A stretch of DNA of 7,663 nucleotides from Metabacillus rhizolycopersici (GTDB lineage: Bacteria > Bacillota > Bacilli > Bacillales > Bacillaceae), in NCBI RefSeq assembly GCF_020075705.1, contig NZ_JAIQUM010000136.1, positions 1 to 7,663 on the forward strand, read 5' to 3'. Numbering within the stretch: position 1 is the first letter of the stretch; each line of letters starts with the position of its first letter. A model generated the notes under the pieces. That model searched no databases. It was not told where the DNA came from and saw nothing but the letters and a program-made list of their open reading frames with translations. Positions 1 to 5,751 of this stretch are shown here, one piece after another. The translations under genes were made by a program, and so were the position numbers.

Positions 1-1
1 A

Positions 2-46
2 ATTGGTCTACACCTAACATATGAAATTATAGAAGAATCTGTTTGA
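2..46 (+). CDS. 3' end of an unidentified plus-strand gene (partial)
   Basis: One plus-strand frame is open from the window edge and gives IGLHLTYEIIEESV followed by TGA at 44-46; the other two plus frames stop sooner. A strong symmetrical hairpin starts 18 nt after the stop, as expected at the end of a gene. The gene would converge with allB. Only 14 residues are visible, too few to recognise a family, so no function is proposed. The frame could be chance; the following terminator is the main support. Confidence 0.4.
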   Translation: MGLHLTYEIIEESV

Positions 47-64
47 TAAAACAAATGATAATCA

Positions 65-97
65 TGAAAATGCCACAAAAAATTTGTGGCATTTTCA
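65..97. terminator. Bidirectional rho-independent terminator
   Basis: A perfect inverted repeat has 15-nt arms (TGAAAATGCCACAAA and its complement) around a 3-nt AAA loop. The GC-rich core GCCAC is flanked by A and T runs, so the transcript from either strand ends in a short U run (GGCATTTTC). It lies between a convergent plus-strand gene end and the minus-strand allB unit and can serve both. Confidence 0.75.
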
Positions 98-124
98 TTG
101 ACATAATCTTTTTTCAACAAAGTG

Positions 125-154
125 TAATCTACTAATCTATAGATTAGTAGATTA
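125..154. repeat. Perfect 30-bp palindrome
   Basis: The left arm is TAATCTACTAATCTA and the right arm is its exact reverse complement with no loop, centred between 139 and 140. The arms are themselves built from repeated TAATCTA-like units. No U run follows on either strand, so it is not a standard terminator. It could be a protein-binding site or a cruciform-forming element. It sits 28 bp from the terminator at 65-97 and about 146 bp beyond the allB stop. Confidence 0.7.
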
Positions 155-178
155 GGGACACCATTACTTTAGGTTTTG

Positions 179-211
179 GACTTTTCAGTGCCTTCGCCTA
201 GTACTGAAGTC
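179..211 (-). other. Imperfect stem-loop downstream of allB
   Basis: GACTTTTCAGTGC (179-191) can pair with GTACTGAAGTC (201-211), leaving a 2-nt bulge, one mismatch and a 9-nt loop. It would form in the allB mRNA 3' region but has no following U run. It may stabilise the 3' end or be incidental. The rest of 212-300 shows no feature I can support. Confidence 0.3.
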
Positions 212-300
212 ATCTCTATTCTTATTCACTTTTATAAACTTTCCATTTTATAGGGAGACATTTCAAAATCACTTTACAATTTCTTTTGAATCACTCCATT

Positions 301-1683
301 CTATGCTTCTATTAAAGTATTTTGCCCTGTTAAATACTTTCCAATTGGCTCACTTACAATCCCTTTTTCCATATCATAAACTAGCTGTCCTCTTACGAAT
401 GTTTTCGTCACTCGACAATTTACATCCCTTCCAACATATGGACTATGCTGATGTCGGTAATACAAATCTTCTGCCTGTACGGTATACGATTTATTTGGAT
501 CAAGGAGAATGATATCAGCATCATAGGATACCTTCATTCTTCCTTTAGTAGCTAGGTTAAATATTTCTGCTGGCTTTGTCGCAATCATCTTTGAAAATTC
601 ACTTACTGATACTCCACGCTTCTTTACAGCCTCATCAAACATTAAATCCACATTATTTTGGCAACCGCTAATTCCTCCCCACATCTCAAACATGTTATTC
701 GTGTCGCTTTGCTTCATGTCAGGTGGGCATGGAGAATGATCCGAAGTCAAGATATCAATTTTTCCATCCTGAAGGGCTGCCCATAATTTTTCTTGTTCTG
801 TTTTTGCACGAAGTGGTGGGGCACATTTTGCAACAGGACCTATTCTTTCAAAATCCTCCGTATCTAACGTAAAGTAGTGTGGGCAAGATTCGATCGTAAC
901 CACTTGACCTTCTTTACGCGCTTTAAGAATTTCCTCAACAGCCTCAGCACTACTAATATGAACAAAGTGTAATTGACACCCAGTCTCTTTCCCTAATAAC
1001 AAAGCACGTTTAACGGCATCAACTTCTGTAAAAATTGGACGGGACTCTACATAATCTCTTGCTGTTGTTTTTCCTTGTGCTTTCTTTTCCATTGCTAGTT
1101 TATCAGTAAGCTCCGCATTCTCGGCATGAATAGATAAAACATGTCCCAATTCTGCCAGTTTTTTCATACCTTGATAGAGAGTATAATCATTTACATTCTT
1201 AAAATCACCAATTTCATCACTACCACAAGTGGCCATAAAACATTTGAAGGCCACAACCCCTTGGTTAGAAAGATCTTCTAAATCTTCAAGATTATCAGGA
1301 ACTAATCCACCATATAAAGCATAATCAACATATGCCTTATTTTCAGCAGATTTCAATTTTAATTGGAGTGCATCCTTTGTTGTCGTTGCCGGCAAAGCGT
1401 TTAAAGGCATATCAATAAATGATGTCGTTCCTCCCGCAGCCAATGCTTGTGTTCCAGTTACAAACCCTTCCCATTCTGTTCTTCCTGGCTCACAAATATG
1501 AACGTGTGCATCAATCATTCCAGGCATGACATATTGATGAGAAGCATCTATAACTTCAATAGATTCTTCAGCTATTTCATTTGAAATTTCTACTATTTTA
1601 CCGTTAAGTATACCGATATCAAGTTTTTCTACTGAGTTTTCCAATACTACATTCCCATTTTTTACTACTAAATCAAACTTCAT
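301..1683 (-). CDS. allB: Allantoinase
   Basis: This cytoplasmic, metal-dependent amidohydrolase opens the hydantoin ring of allantoin to give allantoate, the first step of ureide use as a nitrogen source. Length is 460 aa, close to the usual 445-455. The binuclear metal site is complete: His60 and His62 in DAHVH, Lys147 (expected carbamylated) in VAFKCFMA, His186 in SIHAENAE, His242 in HFVHISSAE and Asp315 in LTSDHSPCPPDMK. From my knowledge of E. coli AllB these sit at nearly the same positions. The ATG at 1683 is chosen because AAGGGG (1692-1697) lies 8 nt upstream; the longer frame begins with TTG at 1731 and has no good ribosome site. It follows the NCS1 permease by 120 bp with no clear terminator or promoter between, so co-transcription is likely. 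Dihydropyrimidinase or hydantoinase is a less likely alternative. Confidence 0.93.
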   Translation of the reverse strand: MKFDLVVKNGNVVLENSVEKLDIGILNGKIVEISNEIAEESIEVIDASHQYVMPGMIDAHVHICEPGRTEWEGFVTGTQALAAGGTTSFIDMPLNALPATTTKDALQLKLKSAENKAYVDYALYGGLVPDNLEDLEDLSNQGVVAFKCFMATCGSDEIGDFKNVNDYTLYQGMKKLAELGHVLSIHAENAELTDKLAMEKKAQGKTTARDYVESRPIFTEVDAVKRALLLGKETGCQLHFVHISSAEAVEEILKARKEGQVVTIESCPHYFTLDTEDFERIGPVAKCAPPLRAKTEQEKLWAALQDGKIDILTSDHSPCPPDMKQSDTNNMFEMWGGISGCQNNVDLMFDEAVKKRGVSVSEFSKMIATKPAEIFNLATKGRMKVSYDADIILLDPNKSYTVQAEDLYYRHQHSPYVGRDVNCRVTKTFVRGQLVYDMEKGIVSEPIGKYLTGQNTLIEA

Positions 1684-1691
1684 CCTTCCAA

Positions 1692-1697
1692 CCCCTT
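1692..1697 (-). promoter_or_regulatory. Ribosome binding site deciding the allB start
   Basis: On the minus strand this reads AAGGGG, 8 nt before the ATG at 1683-1681. The upstream TTG at 1731 lacks a comparable site, so the 460-residue form is preferred over the 476-residue one. Confidence 0.65.
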
Positions 1698-1803
1698 TTT
1701 TCGAAATTTTCTGTATTTTAAATCTATTCAAATCTCTTGTTTATTTCATGATCTATTTTATCTACATATGTTTTTATAACAGAAACGAAATATATTAGGT
1801 AGT

Positions 1804-3210
1804 TTACAATTCTTTCTCAAATATCGTACCTTTTTTGAATTTTGAGTCTTTAAACGCATACTTTGTAAGAAGAAAATATGCAGAACCACCCACAACAACA
1901 CCAATAATCCATGCCAACTCCACTAGTAAAAAGGCTGCACCAGCTCCGATAAACAATGCAAGCAGTGCGCATGGATTATATCCGGCAAATGGACCGTCTT
2001 CCTTGTACAAGTCTGCAACATTTACCTTTTGCTTTCTTAAAATATAATATTCAATTAACAAAATAGAAACAATCGGTCCCAAAAATGCGGAATATATAAG
2101 AATAAACATACCAAGACCCTTTGCTGAAGAATCCTGTACAAGCACCCAAGGGAATGAACAAAACGCAAGCAATCCGGTTATGATAACTGCAGGTTTATAT
2201 TTCATTTTTGTAAGTAATGTAATAACATAGGTCGGTGGAATAATATTGGCAACCATATTTACTGCAACCGCGCCGAGAACAATAAATGCGGACACACCTA
2301 CTGTGATATAAGGATTATCTACCACTATCGCAAATGACTTTACAGGATTAGAGATACCTGTTGCAGAAGCAAGCATTGCTCCAATTGTAAGTACGAATCC
2401 GTACGCTATTAATATAGGAGAAAAGTACAAAAATCCACGTTTTTTATCGCTAATACCAGATTTGAGCTCCCTTGAATAGTCCGCTGCACTTAAAAAGATA
2501 GCTGCATAATTACCCATAAACATCATTATGAATGCAAAGAATGGCAACCCCCATGTACCTTTTGCATGAACCCACTTTTCTGTAATAACAGCGCTATGAG
2601 ATGTTAGCAGAATAGCAAATACATAGATCAGCGCTAGCATAATAACAAGAGATGCGACGATTTCCACCCATTTAATAGCATGGAAGCCGAACAGCGAAAG
2701 CACAATTTGTAAAACCTGAATCACTACAAAGCAAATGACAACGTTATCAAAACTACCACCAGTAACAACTTTCGCAATTTCATTTAAAGCAGTACCACCT
2801 ATCCAGCTTTGAAAACCGTACCAAACGATGGCTGGAATACCACGCATAAGGGAAGATATGATTGAGCCTTTGAGACCAAAGGACATTCTGAGTTGTACAA
2901 CATACGGTATTCCTGTTCGATATCCAAGCCTGTCATTTAAAGCAAACAAAGTTGAAATGATACCAATCGCTATGATAGCTGCGGCAAATGTTTGAAAGAT
3001 GTTTAACATTGCAGTTCCTGCTACAACCAGACTAGCTCCAAGCGTCATATTACCTAAATTAACGCCGTCTCCAATCCACATAAATACATAGGGTATCGGT
3101 CCTACCGTTCTATCTTCTTCTGTTTTTGGAAGTAGTGATTCATCCACACCCTGATCATATTGGATTTGCGATGTCTCTTTTGTAACGGAACTTGCTAAAT
3201 TTGTAGACAT
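1804..3210 (-). CDS. NCS1-family permease, probable allantoin/ureide transporter
   Basis: Integral membrane symporter of the nucleobase:cation symporter-1 family (the PucI, AllW/YbbW, Mhp1 fold), 468 aa with about 12 hydrophobic segments. Family marks: the N-terminal LLPKTEEDRT; GIPYVVQLRMSFG near 100-112; RGIPAIVWYGFQSWIG near 123-138, whose Trp130 and Gln134 match the substrate-contacting Trp and Gln of Mhp1; DYSREL near 244; AVNMVANIIPP near 316-326 with Asn318 and Asn322; and the C-terminal YYILRKQKVNVADLY. The start at 3210 is chosen because AAAAGGAG lies 11 nt upstream; an in-frame ATG at 3240 has no ribosome site. Allantoinase directly downstream makes allantoin the likeliest substrate, but hydantoin, uracil or cytosine cannot be excluded from sequence. 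It is preceded by leader copy A, with a dyad operator and a degenerate cre. Confidence 0.88.
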   Translation of the reverse strand: MSTNLASSVTKETSQIQYDQGVDESLLPKTEEDRTVGPIPYVFMWIGDGVNLGNMTLGASLVVAGTAMLNIFQTFAAAIIAIGIISTLFALNDRLGYRTGIPYVVQLRMSFGLKGSIISSLMRGIPAIVWYGFQSWIGGTALNEIAKVVTGGSFDNVVICFVVIQVLQIVLSLFGFHAIKWVEIVASLVIMLALIYVFAILLTSHSAVITEKWVHAKGTWGLPFFAFIMMFMGNYAAIFLSAADYSRELKSGISDKKRGFLYFSPILIAYGFVLTIGAMLASATGISNPVKSFAIVVDNPYITVGVSAFIVLGAVAVNMVANIIPPTYVITLLTKMKYKPAVIITGLLAFCSFPWVLVQDSSAKGLGMFILIYSAFLGPIVSILLIEYYILRKQKVNVADLYKEDGPFAGYNPCALLALFIGAGAAFLLVELAWIIGVVVGGSAYFLLTKYAFKDSKFKKGTIFEKEL

Positions 3211-3221
3211 TATACACTCAA

Positions 3222-3229
3222 CTCCTTTT
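3222..3229 (-). promoter_or_regulatory. Ribosome binding site deciding the NCS1 permease start
   Basis: AAAAGGAG on the minus strand, 11 nt before the ATG at 3210-3208. The upstream ATG at 3240 is preceded only by TCGAAATA, so the shorter protein (468 aa rather than 478) is preferred. Confidence 0.6.
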
Positions 3230-3377
3230 ATTGTTTGCATTATTTCGAAAAATACATTGGTTTACAAATTAGGGCTTTGATGTTTATCGATAGGCTTTGA
3301 TATGATTTTTCTATCTTTTACAACGGTGTTTACCTGTTCACATTCCATATTTTCTGTGCTTCAGTCACAAGTATTAA

Positions 3378-3409
3378 ATTATGACTTGAAAATGAATTTG
3401 CTTTGTCAA
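3378..3409 (-). promoter_or_regulatory. Weak sigma-A promoter candidate for the NCS1 permease
   Basis: On the minus strand a perfect TTGACA (-35, plus 3404-3409) is followed by CATAAT (plus 3378-3383). The 20-nt spacer is longer than usual, so this may not be functional. If used, it gives a leader of about 160 nt and puts dyad A just upstream of the -35 box. Leader copy B has no equivalent TTGACA. Confidence 0.22.
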
Positions 3410-3436
3410 GCCTTAACATGTTTGAATAGCAGTATT

Positions 3437-3453
3437 GTTGTTTATTAAACAAC
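3437..3453. promoter_or_regulatory. Dyad operator A (perfect palindrome)
   Basis: GTTGTTTATTAAACAAC is a perfect inverted repeat around a central T, and the symmetry extends 2 bp further on each side (3435-3455). Related 17-mers stand upstream of the MFS gene and the aldolase, each followed on the plus strand by a CG at the third and fourth positions after the core (AACG, ACCG, GTCG). This repeated placement suggests one transcription factor; I cannot name it from the sequence. Confidence 0.55.
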
Positions 3454-3521
3454 AACGTTTCTATAAATGAATGGAAATAACATTACTAAATTTCAAATCT
3501 ATGAACTCGATATTGAGGTGC

Positions 3522-3533
3522 ATCACCCCCTTT
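3522..3533 (-). promoter_or_regulatory. Orphan Shine-Dalgarno in leader A
   Basis: On the minus strand this reads AAAGGGGGTGAT, one base from a 12-nt perfect match to the 16S rRNA 3' end. No gene starts at a proper distance. An ATG overlapping it opens a 20-codon frame (MHLNIEFIDLKFSNVISIHL, 3461-3523), but the spacing of about 2 nt is too short for normal initiation. It may be the relic of a gene start or part of a leader-peptide control. Confidence 0.4.
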
Positions 3534-3548
3534 AAATTCATTACCGTC

Positions 3549-3563
3549 AATAAGCGTTGCCTT
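3549..3563 (-). promoter_or_regulatory. Degenerate cre-like box A
   Basis: On the minus strand this reads AAGGCAACGCTTATT, homologous in position to the good cre in leader B but with about three departures from the CcpA consensus WTGNAANCGNWNNCW. It has probably lost most of its function. It lies just beyond the MFS stop codon. Confidence 0.3.
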
Positions 3564-3572
3564 TGCATTATT

Positions 3573-4868
3573 TTAAGCATCAAGTTTAATCTCTAAATTT
3601 ACAGGTTCTTCTTTTGGCTTCCCACTAATAGACAACGCAATAGCAGCAGCTATCACTAGAGCCACAATCATCATGATGAAAGAGGAATTGAATGAGCCAC
3701 TTGTTTCAATCATATAACCCATTAAGAATGGTGACACGAAACCTGCAATAGATCCGAAACAGTTAACCGTAGCTGAACCAGATGCCATAATTTTCGCGGG
3801 AAGGGTATCAACAACCAGACCCCAGAACCCTCCTTGAGCTAGGAACATAAAGAATGCTGCAAGACACTGGTAAACGATAACCATTGTTAAAGAAGATGCT
3901 TGAAACATTAAATATAAAGCTAGACCACCAATTAGTGCGTTAGGAATAAAAATCCATTTTCTATTTGTCTTTACTCTATCCGATAAATACCCACCCAAAA
4001 CGATAGCTACTGTACCGACTAAATATGGTAATGCACTAAAGATACCTGTATCCATAAGAGAAAGACCTTTTTCATTGATCAGATACGAAGGAAGCCATGA
4101 TGTAAATCCCCAGAACGTAATATCAAAGAAGAACCAAACAAGTGACATTTGCCATAAAATGGGCCTTTTTAAAAGTTCTTTAAAGGATATATCTGACTTC
4201 TTTTTCTCGGGAGATTTTTCATCTACATCTTCGTCTAATTCGGCAAGCTCTTCTTTTGTAATTTTCGGATGATCTTTTGGGTTATCTTTAAACTTTACCC
4301 AAATATAAATACCGACAAAAATACCTGGGATACCCATTATGACAAAGACAGCACGCCAGCCAAAAAATCCAATGATCGCTGCTGCTGCAATAGCTGCTAA
4401 AGCCGGCCCCAGAGTGTTTACTGTTGATTGAATCCCTGTCGCTGTACCACGTTGCTTACTAGGGAAGTAAGTAGCAATTCCTTTGTATGATGCACCAGGT
4501 AAACAAGCTTCACCTAAACCAAAGACAAAACGAAGCAATAACATAAGAGGGAAAGAAAAAATTAATCCCGTCAAAGATGTGAAAATGGACCACCAAGTAA
4601 TCGCAATACTCATGACACGACGAAATCCAAATTTATCTGATAACATCCCGCCTGGAATCTGAAATAGAGCGTAACCAGCAAAAAACATACTTAATAGTAA
4701 TCCTTGGGCCGTTGCATTTAGGTTAAGATCTTCCCCAATAAATGGTAATGCTATCGTGATAACCATACGATCTAAGAAAGAAAATAACCAACAGACCCAT
4801 AATACTAATAAAACTGAATAACGAACTTTCCATCTTTTCTTTGGTTGTACTTGTAACTGTTCGTTCAT
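3573..4868 (-). CDS. MFS transporter, anion:cation symporter (ACS) type
   Basis: A 12-segment major facilitator protein of 431 aa in the cytoplasmic membrane. The N half has the MFS loop 2-3 motif GGMLSDKFGFRR (73-84), repeated in the C half as GGYLSDRV (292-299). FLDRMVI (31-37) and RFVFGLGEACLPGASYKG (113-130) followed by YFPSKQRGTATGI are typical of the hexuronate/glucarate/galactonate/phthalate carriers (ACS family). A charged central loop at about 193-232 separates the halves. The ATG at 4868 is clear, with AAGGAGGT 6 nt upstream. The family usually moves organic acids with protons; substrate here is unknown. Being next to NCS1 permease and allantoinase suggests a ureide-derived acid (allantoate, ureidoglycolate, glyoxylate or glycerate), but a sugar acid fits the family equally well. 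It is preceded by a long leader with a cre and dyad operator B. Confidence 0.88.
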   Translation of the reverse strand: MNEQLQVQPKKRWKVRYSVLLVLWVCWLFSFLDRMVITIALPFIGEDLNLNATAQGLLLSMFFAGYALFQIPGGMLSDKFGFRRVMSIAITWWSIFTSLTGLIFSFPLMLLLRFVFGLGEACLPGASYKGIATYFPSKQRGTATGIQSTVNTLGPALAAIAAAAIIGFFGWRAVFVIMGIPGIFVGIYIWVKFKDNPKDHPKITKEELAELDEDVDEKSPEKKKSDISFKELLKRPILWQMSLVWFFFDITFWGFTSWLPSYLINEKGLSLMDTGIFSALPYLVGTVAIVLGGYLSDRVKTNRKWIFIPNALIGGLALYLMFQASSLTMVIVYQCLAAFFMFLAQGGFWGLVVDTLPAKIMASGSATVNCFGSIAGFVSPFLMGYMIETSGSFNSSFIMMIVALVIAAAIALSISGKPKEEPVNLEIKLDA

Positions 4869-5043
4869 TGAAGTACCTCCTTAAGGATTTTATATGACTT
4901 ACCGTTAACTGAGAATGTCTTCACTTTTGTGGCTAATCACAAATTTCCACTCATCAAACAAAGATATTAAGTCATCATTCTTAAGTAAGTTTGCTTCTTT
5001 AAACTAGTACGTTTCATTATTACTTATTGAAACACCATCTCTT

Positions 5044-5060
5044 GTTGTTTGTTAAGCAAC
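5044..5060. promoter_or_regulatory. Dyad operator B
   Basis: GTTGTTTGTTAAGCAAC matches dyad A at 15 of 17 positions and keeps most of the inverted symmetry (GTTG with CAAC as outer arms). It sits 176 bp before the MFS start, in the same place within leader B as dyad A in leader A. Confidence 0.5.
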
Positions 5061-5143
5061 ACCGTTCCCTTTGTTTAGTGAAAAATAGCATTACTGAATC
5101 CAACTCTACATTAAGTTTGAAAATAGACTCTATTATGAGTAAT

Positions 5144-5155
5144 ATCACCTCCTTT
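5144..5155 (-). promoter_or_regulatory. Orphan Shine-Dalgarno in leader B
   Basis: On the minus strand this reads AAAGGAGGTGAT, fully complementary to the standard Bacillus 16S rRNA 3' tail (ATCACCTCCTTT). No ATG, GTG or TTG lies at a normal distance downstream; only a GTG inside the motif opens a 41-codon frame. A site this strong without a gene is unusual and is shared with leader A. Confidence 0.45.
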
Positions 5156-5166
5156 AAAGCCTTATC

Positions 5167-5181
5167 AGTAAGCGTTTTCAA
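5167..5181 (-). promoter_or_regulatory. cre box (CcpA site) upstream of the MFS gene
   Basis: On the minus strand this reads TTGAAAACGCTTACT, which fits every fixed position of the CcpA consensus WTGNAANCGNWNNCW. It lies about 300 bp before the MFS start, so carbon catabolite repression of the MFS-NCS1-allB run is likely if transcription starts near or upstream of it. Confidence 0.6.
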
Positions 5182-5267
5182 AAGAGAAAAACTATGTTAA
5201 TTGACAATTGAAGATATTTATCTAAAAAACACAGTTGTTACAACCTATTTTATTTTGCTGTGAAGCT

Positions 5268-5294
5268 ACTATAATTGCTCAAAATAATTTCCAA
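5268..5294 (-). promoter_or_regulatory. Candidate promoter of the MFS unit
   Basis: On the minus strand TTGGAA (plus 5289-5294) and TATAGT (plus 5268-5273) are separated by 15 nt, slightly short for sigma-A. It would give a leader of about 390 nt carrying the cre, the orphan Shine-Dalgarno and dyad B. A weak dyad copy lies 8 bp upstream of the -35 box. Confidence 0.28.
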
Positions 5295-5302
5295 TGATCG
5301 TA

Positions 5303-5319
5303 GTTCTTCTATAAACAAC
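5303..5319. promoter_or_regulatory. Weak fourth dyad copy (D)
   Basis: GTTCTTCTATAAACAAC keeps one half-site (TAAACAAC) and the outer GTT, matching the A/B/C consensus at 15 of 17 positions by my count, but it lacks the following CG. The 10-mer AATTTCCAAT flanks it on both sides at 5286-5295 and 5322-5331, which is itself unusual. Confidence 0.3.
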
Positions 5320-5475
5320 GAAATTTCCAATCATAGGTAAAATACCCTATAATTAAATGAATATTCTAAATATTGTGTTAATTTATACTACCACCATCAT
5401 TTTATTTTTTCAATAAAAAGTTTTAAAAAATAGGCATATTTACTATACTAAACAACAAATATTAATCCTCTTTAA

Positions 5476-5643
5476 CGTAATATTGATCTGGAAAGTGTAT
5501 TCGGTCATCTCAAGGACAAACTATCTTTTCATCAGATTCAGGAAGAAAATTCAATAGATAGAAAACACCAACAGAGAAAACCATTTCTCCGTAGGTATTT
5601 TCCATTCAAGGAGACTTTTGAGACAGCCCTTTTCCTCTATTGA
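5476..5643 (+). pseudogene. Transposase C-terminal remnant (DDE type, IS1182-like)
   Basis: The plus-strand frame begins after a stop codon and reads RNIDLESVFGHLKDKLSFHQ and continues to TGA at 5641-5643. The stretch IDLESVFGHLK resembles the conserved (I)D-V-E-S/P-V-F-G-x-I-K block around the catalytic glutamate of DDE transposases. The downstream part does not follow the family, and the expected GF-x-RF-x-LRG segment is missing, so it looks internally deleted or frameshifted. The frame runs into an IS-type end at 5614-5629. No intact transposase or second end is present. Family assignment is from memory of motifs and is moderate. Confidence 0.5.
5614..5629 (+). mobile_element. IS terminal repeat remnant
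   Basis: ACTTTTGAGACAGCCC resembles the outer inverted repeat (GGGCTGTCTCAAAAGT on the other strand) found at ends of IS1182-like insertion sequences in Firmicutes. It lies at the distance from the transposase relic expected for the 3' end of such an element. The matching left end is not in the window, so this is a one-ended relic. Confidence 0.45.
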
Positions 5644-5751
5644 CGTTAAGTAGAGAATACTTTGAGAAATAAGAGTTTTTACTCAAATCATTTTTCTATG
5701 GATTAAATGAAAAGCAAGACACTTTTTTCAACCTTGTATATTTTACTTATA

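Larger units (their letters stand above)
3324..3565 (-). repeat. Leader copy A, upstream of the NCS1 permease
   Basis: Most of the gap between the MFS stop and the NCS1 permease is a diverged copy of the segment at 4903-5186. Shared landmarks in the same minus-strand order: a cre-like box (3549-3563), TTTAAAGG(G/A)GGTGAT (orphan Shine-Dalgarno), AGTAATG(T/C)TATTT, the dyad operator (3437-3453), an AAGCAAA(T/C)T block, and CAG(G/T)TAAC near the gene-proximal end. Copy A starts about 10 bp after the MFS stop, so no terminator fits between the MFS gene and this leader. Read-through from the MFS gene is therefore possible. Short open frames cross it, but none has both a good start and a recognisable product. 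3241-3323 shows nothing I can support. Confidence 0.6.
4903..5186 (-). repeat. Leader copy B, upstream of the MFS gene
   Basis: Diverged homologue of the segment at 3324-3565, with the same order of cre, orphan Shine-Dalgarno, dyad and gene-proximal blocks. It is about 40 bp longer, so several indels separate the copies. Inside it a 32-codon open frame (4905-5003) reads FKEANLLKNDDL, then ISLFDEWKFVISHKSEDILS, then stop. It begins right after a stop codon and has no start, so it may be a gene relic or chance. Confidence 0.6.
4869..5751. other. Long intergenic region between tpx and the MFS gene
   Basis: 883 bp without an intact gene. From the tpx side: no clear tpx terminator (only weak stems such as TTTGAG/CTCAAA at 5661-5687), the IS relic (5476-5643), a very AT-rich stretch at about 5335-5475 with nothing I recognise, the weak dyad D and promoter candidate, GTTGTTACAAC (5234-5244), then leader copy B. 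The IS relic suggests that an insertion and decay widened this gap. Confidence 0.6.

Noticed and set aside
156..300. Transposase relic or small gene downstream of allB (minus frames such as KALKSPKPKVMVSLIY)
   Set aside because: Short frames broken by stops, no terminal repeat and no motif I can firmly match.
303..512. Plus-strand open frame opposite the 3' end of allB
   Set aside because: It mirrors allB codons, has no ribosome site and encodes nothing recognisable.
1835..2047. Plus-strand open frame opposite the NCS1 permease
   Set aside because: Antisense shadow of a membrane protein gene; no independent evidence.
3400..3412. Sigma-54 promoter candidate, GG...GC on the minus strand
   Set aside because: The spacing is GG-N9-GC rather than GG-N10-GC, and the surrounding bases do not fit TGGCAC-N5-TTGC.
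3211..3572. Purine, guanidine or T-box riboswitch in the permease leader
   Set aside because: I looked for the conserved cores and terminator stems of these classes and saw none.
4075..4272. Plus-strand open frame opposite the MFS gene
   Set aside because: Antisense shadow; the serine-rich tail reflects the reverse of the charged loop codons.
5661..5687. tpx terminator (TTTGAG/CTCAAA stem)
   Set aside because: Only six base pairs with a 15-nt loop and no proper U tract.
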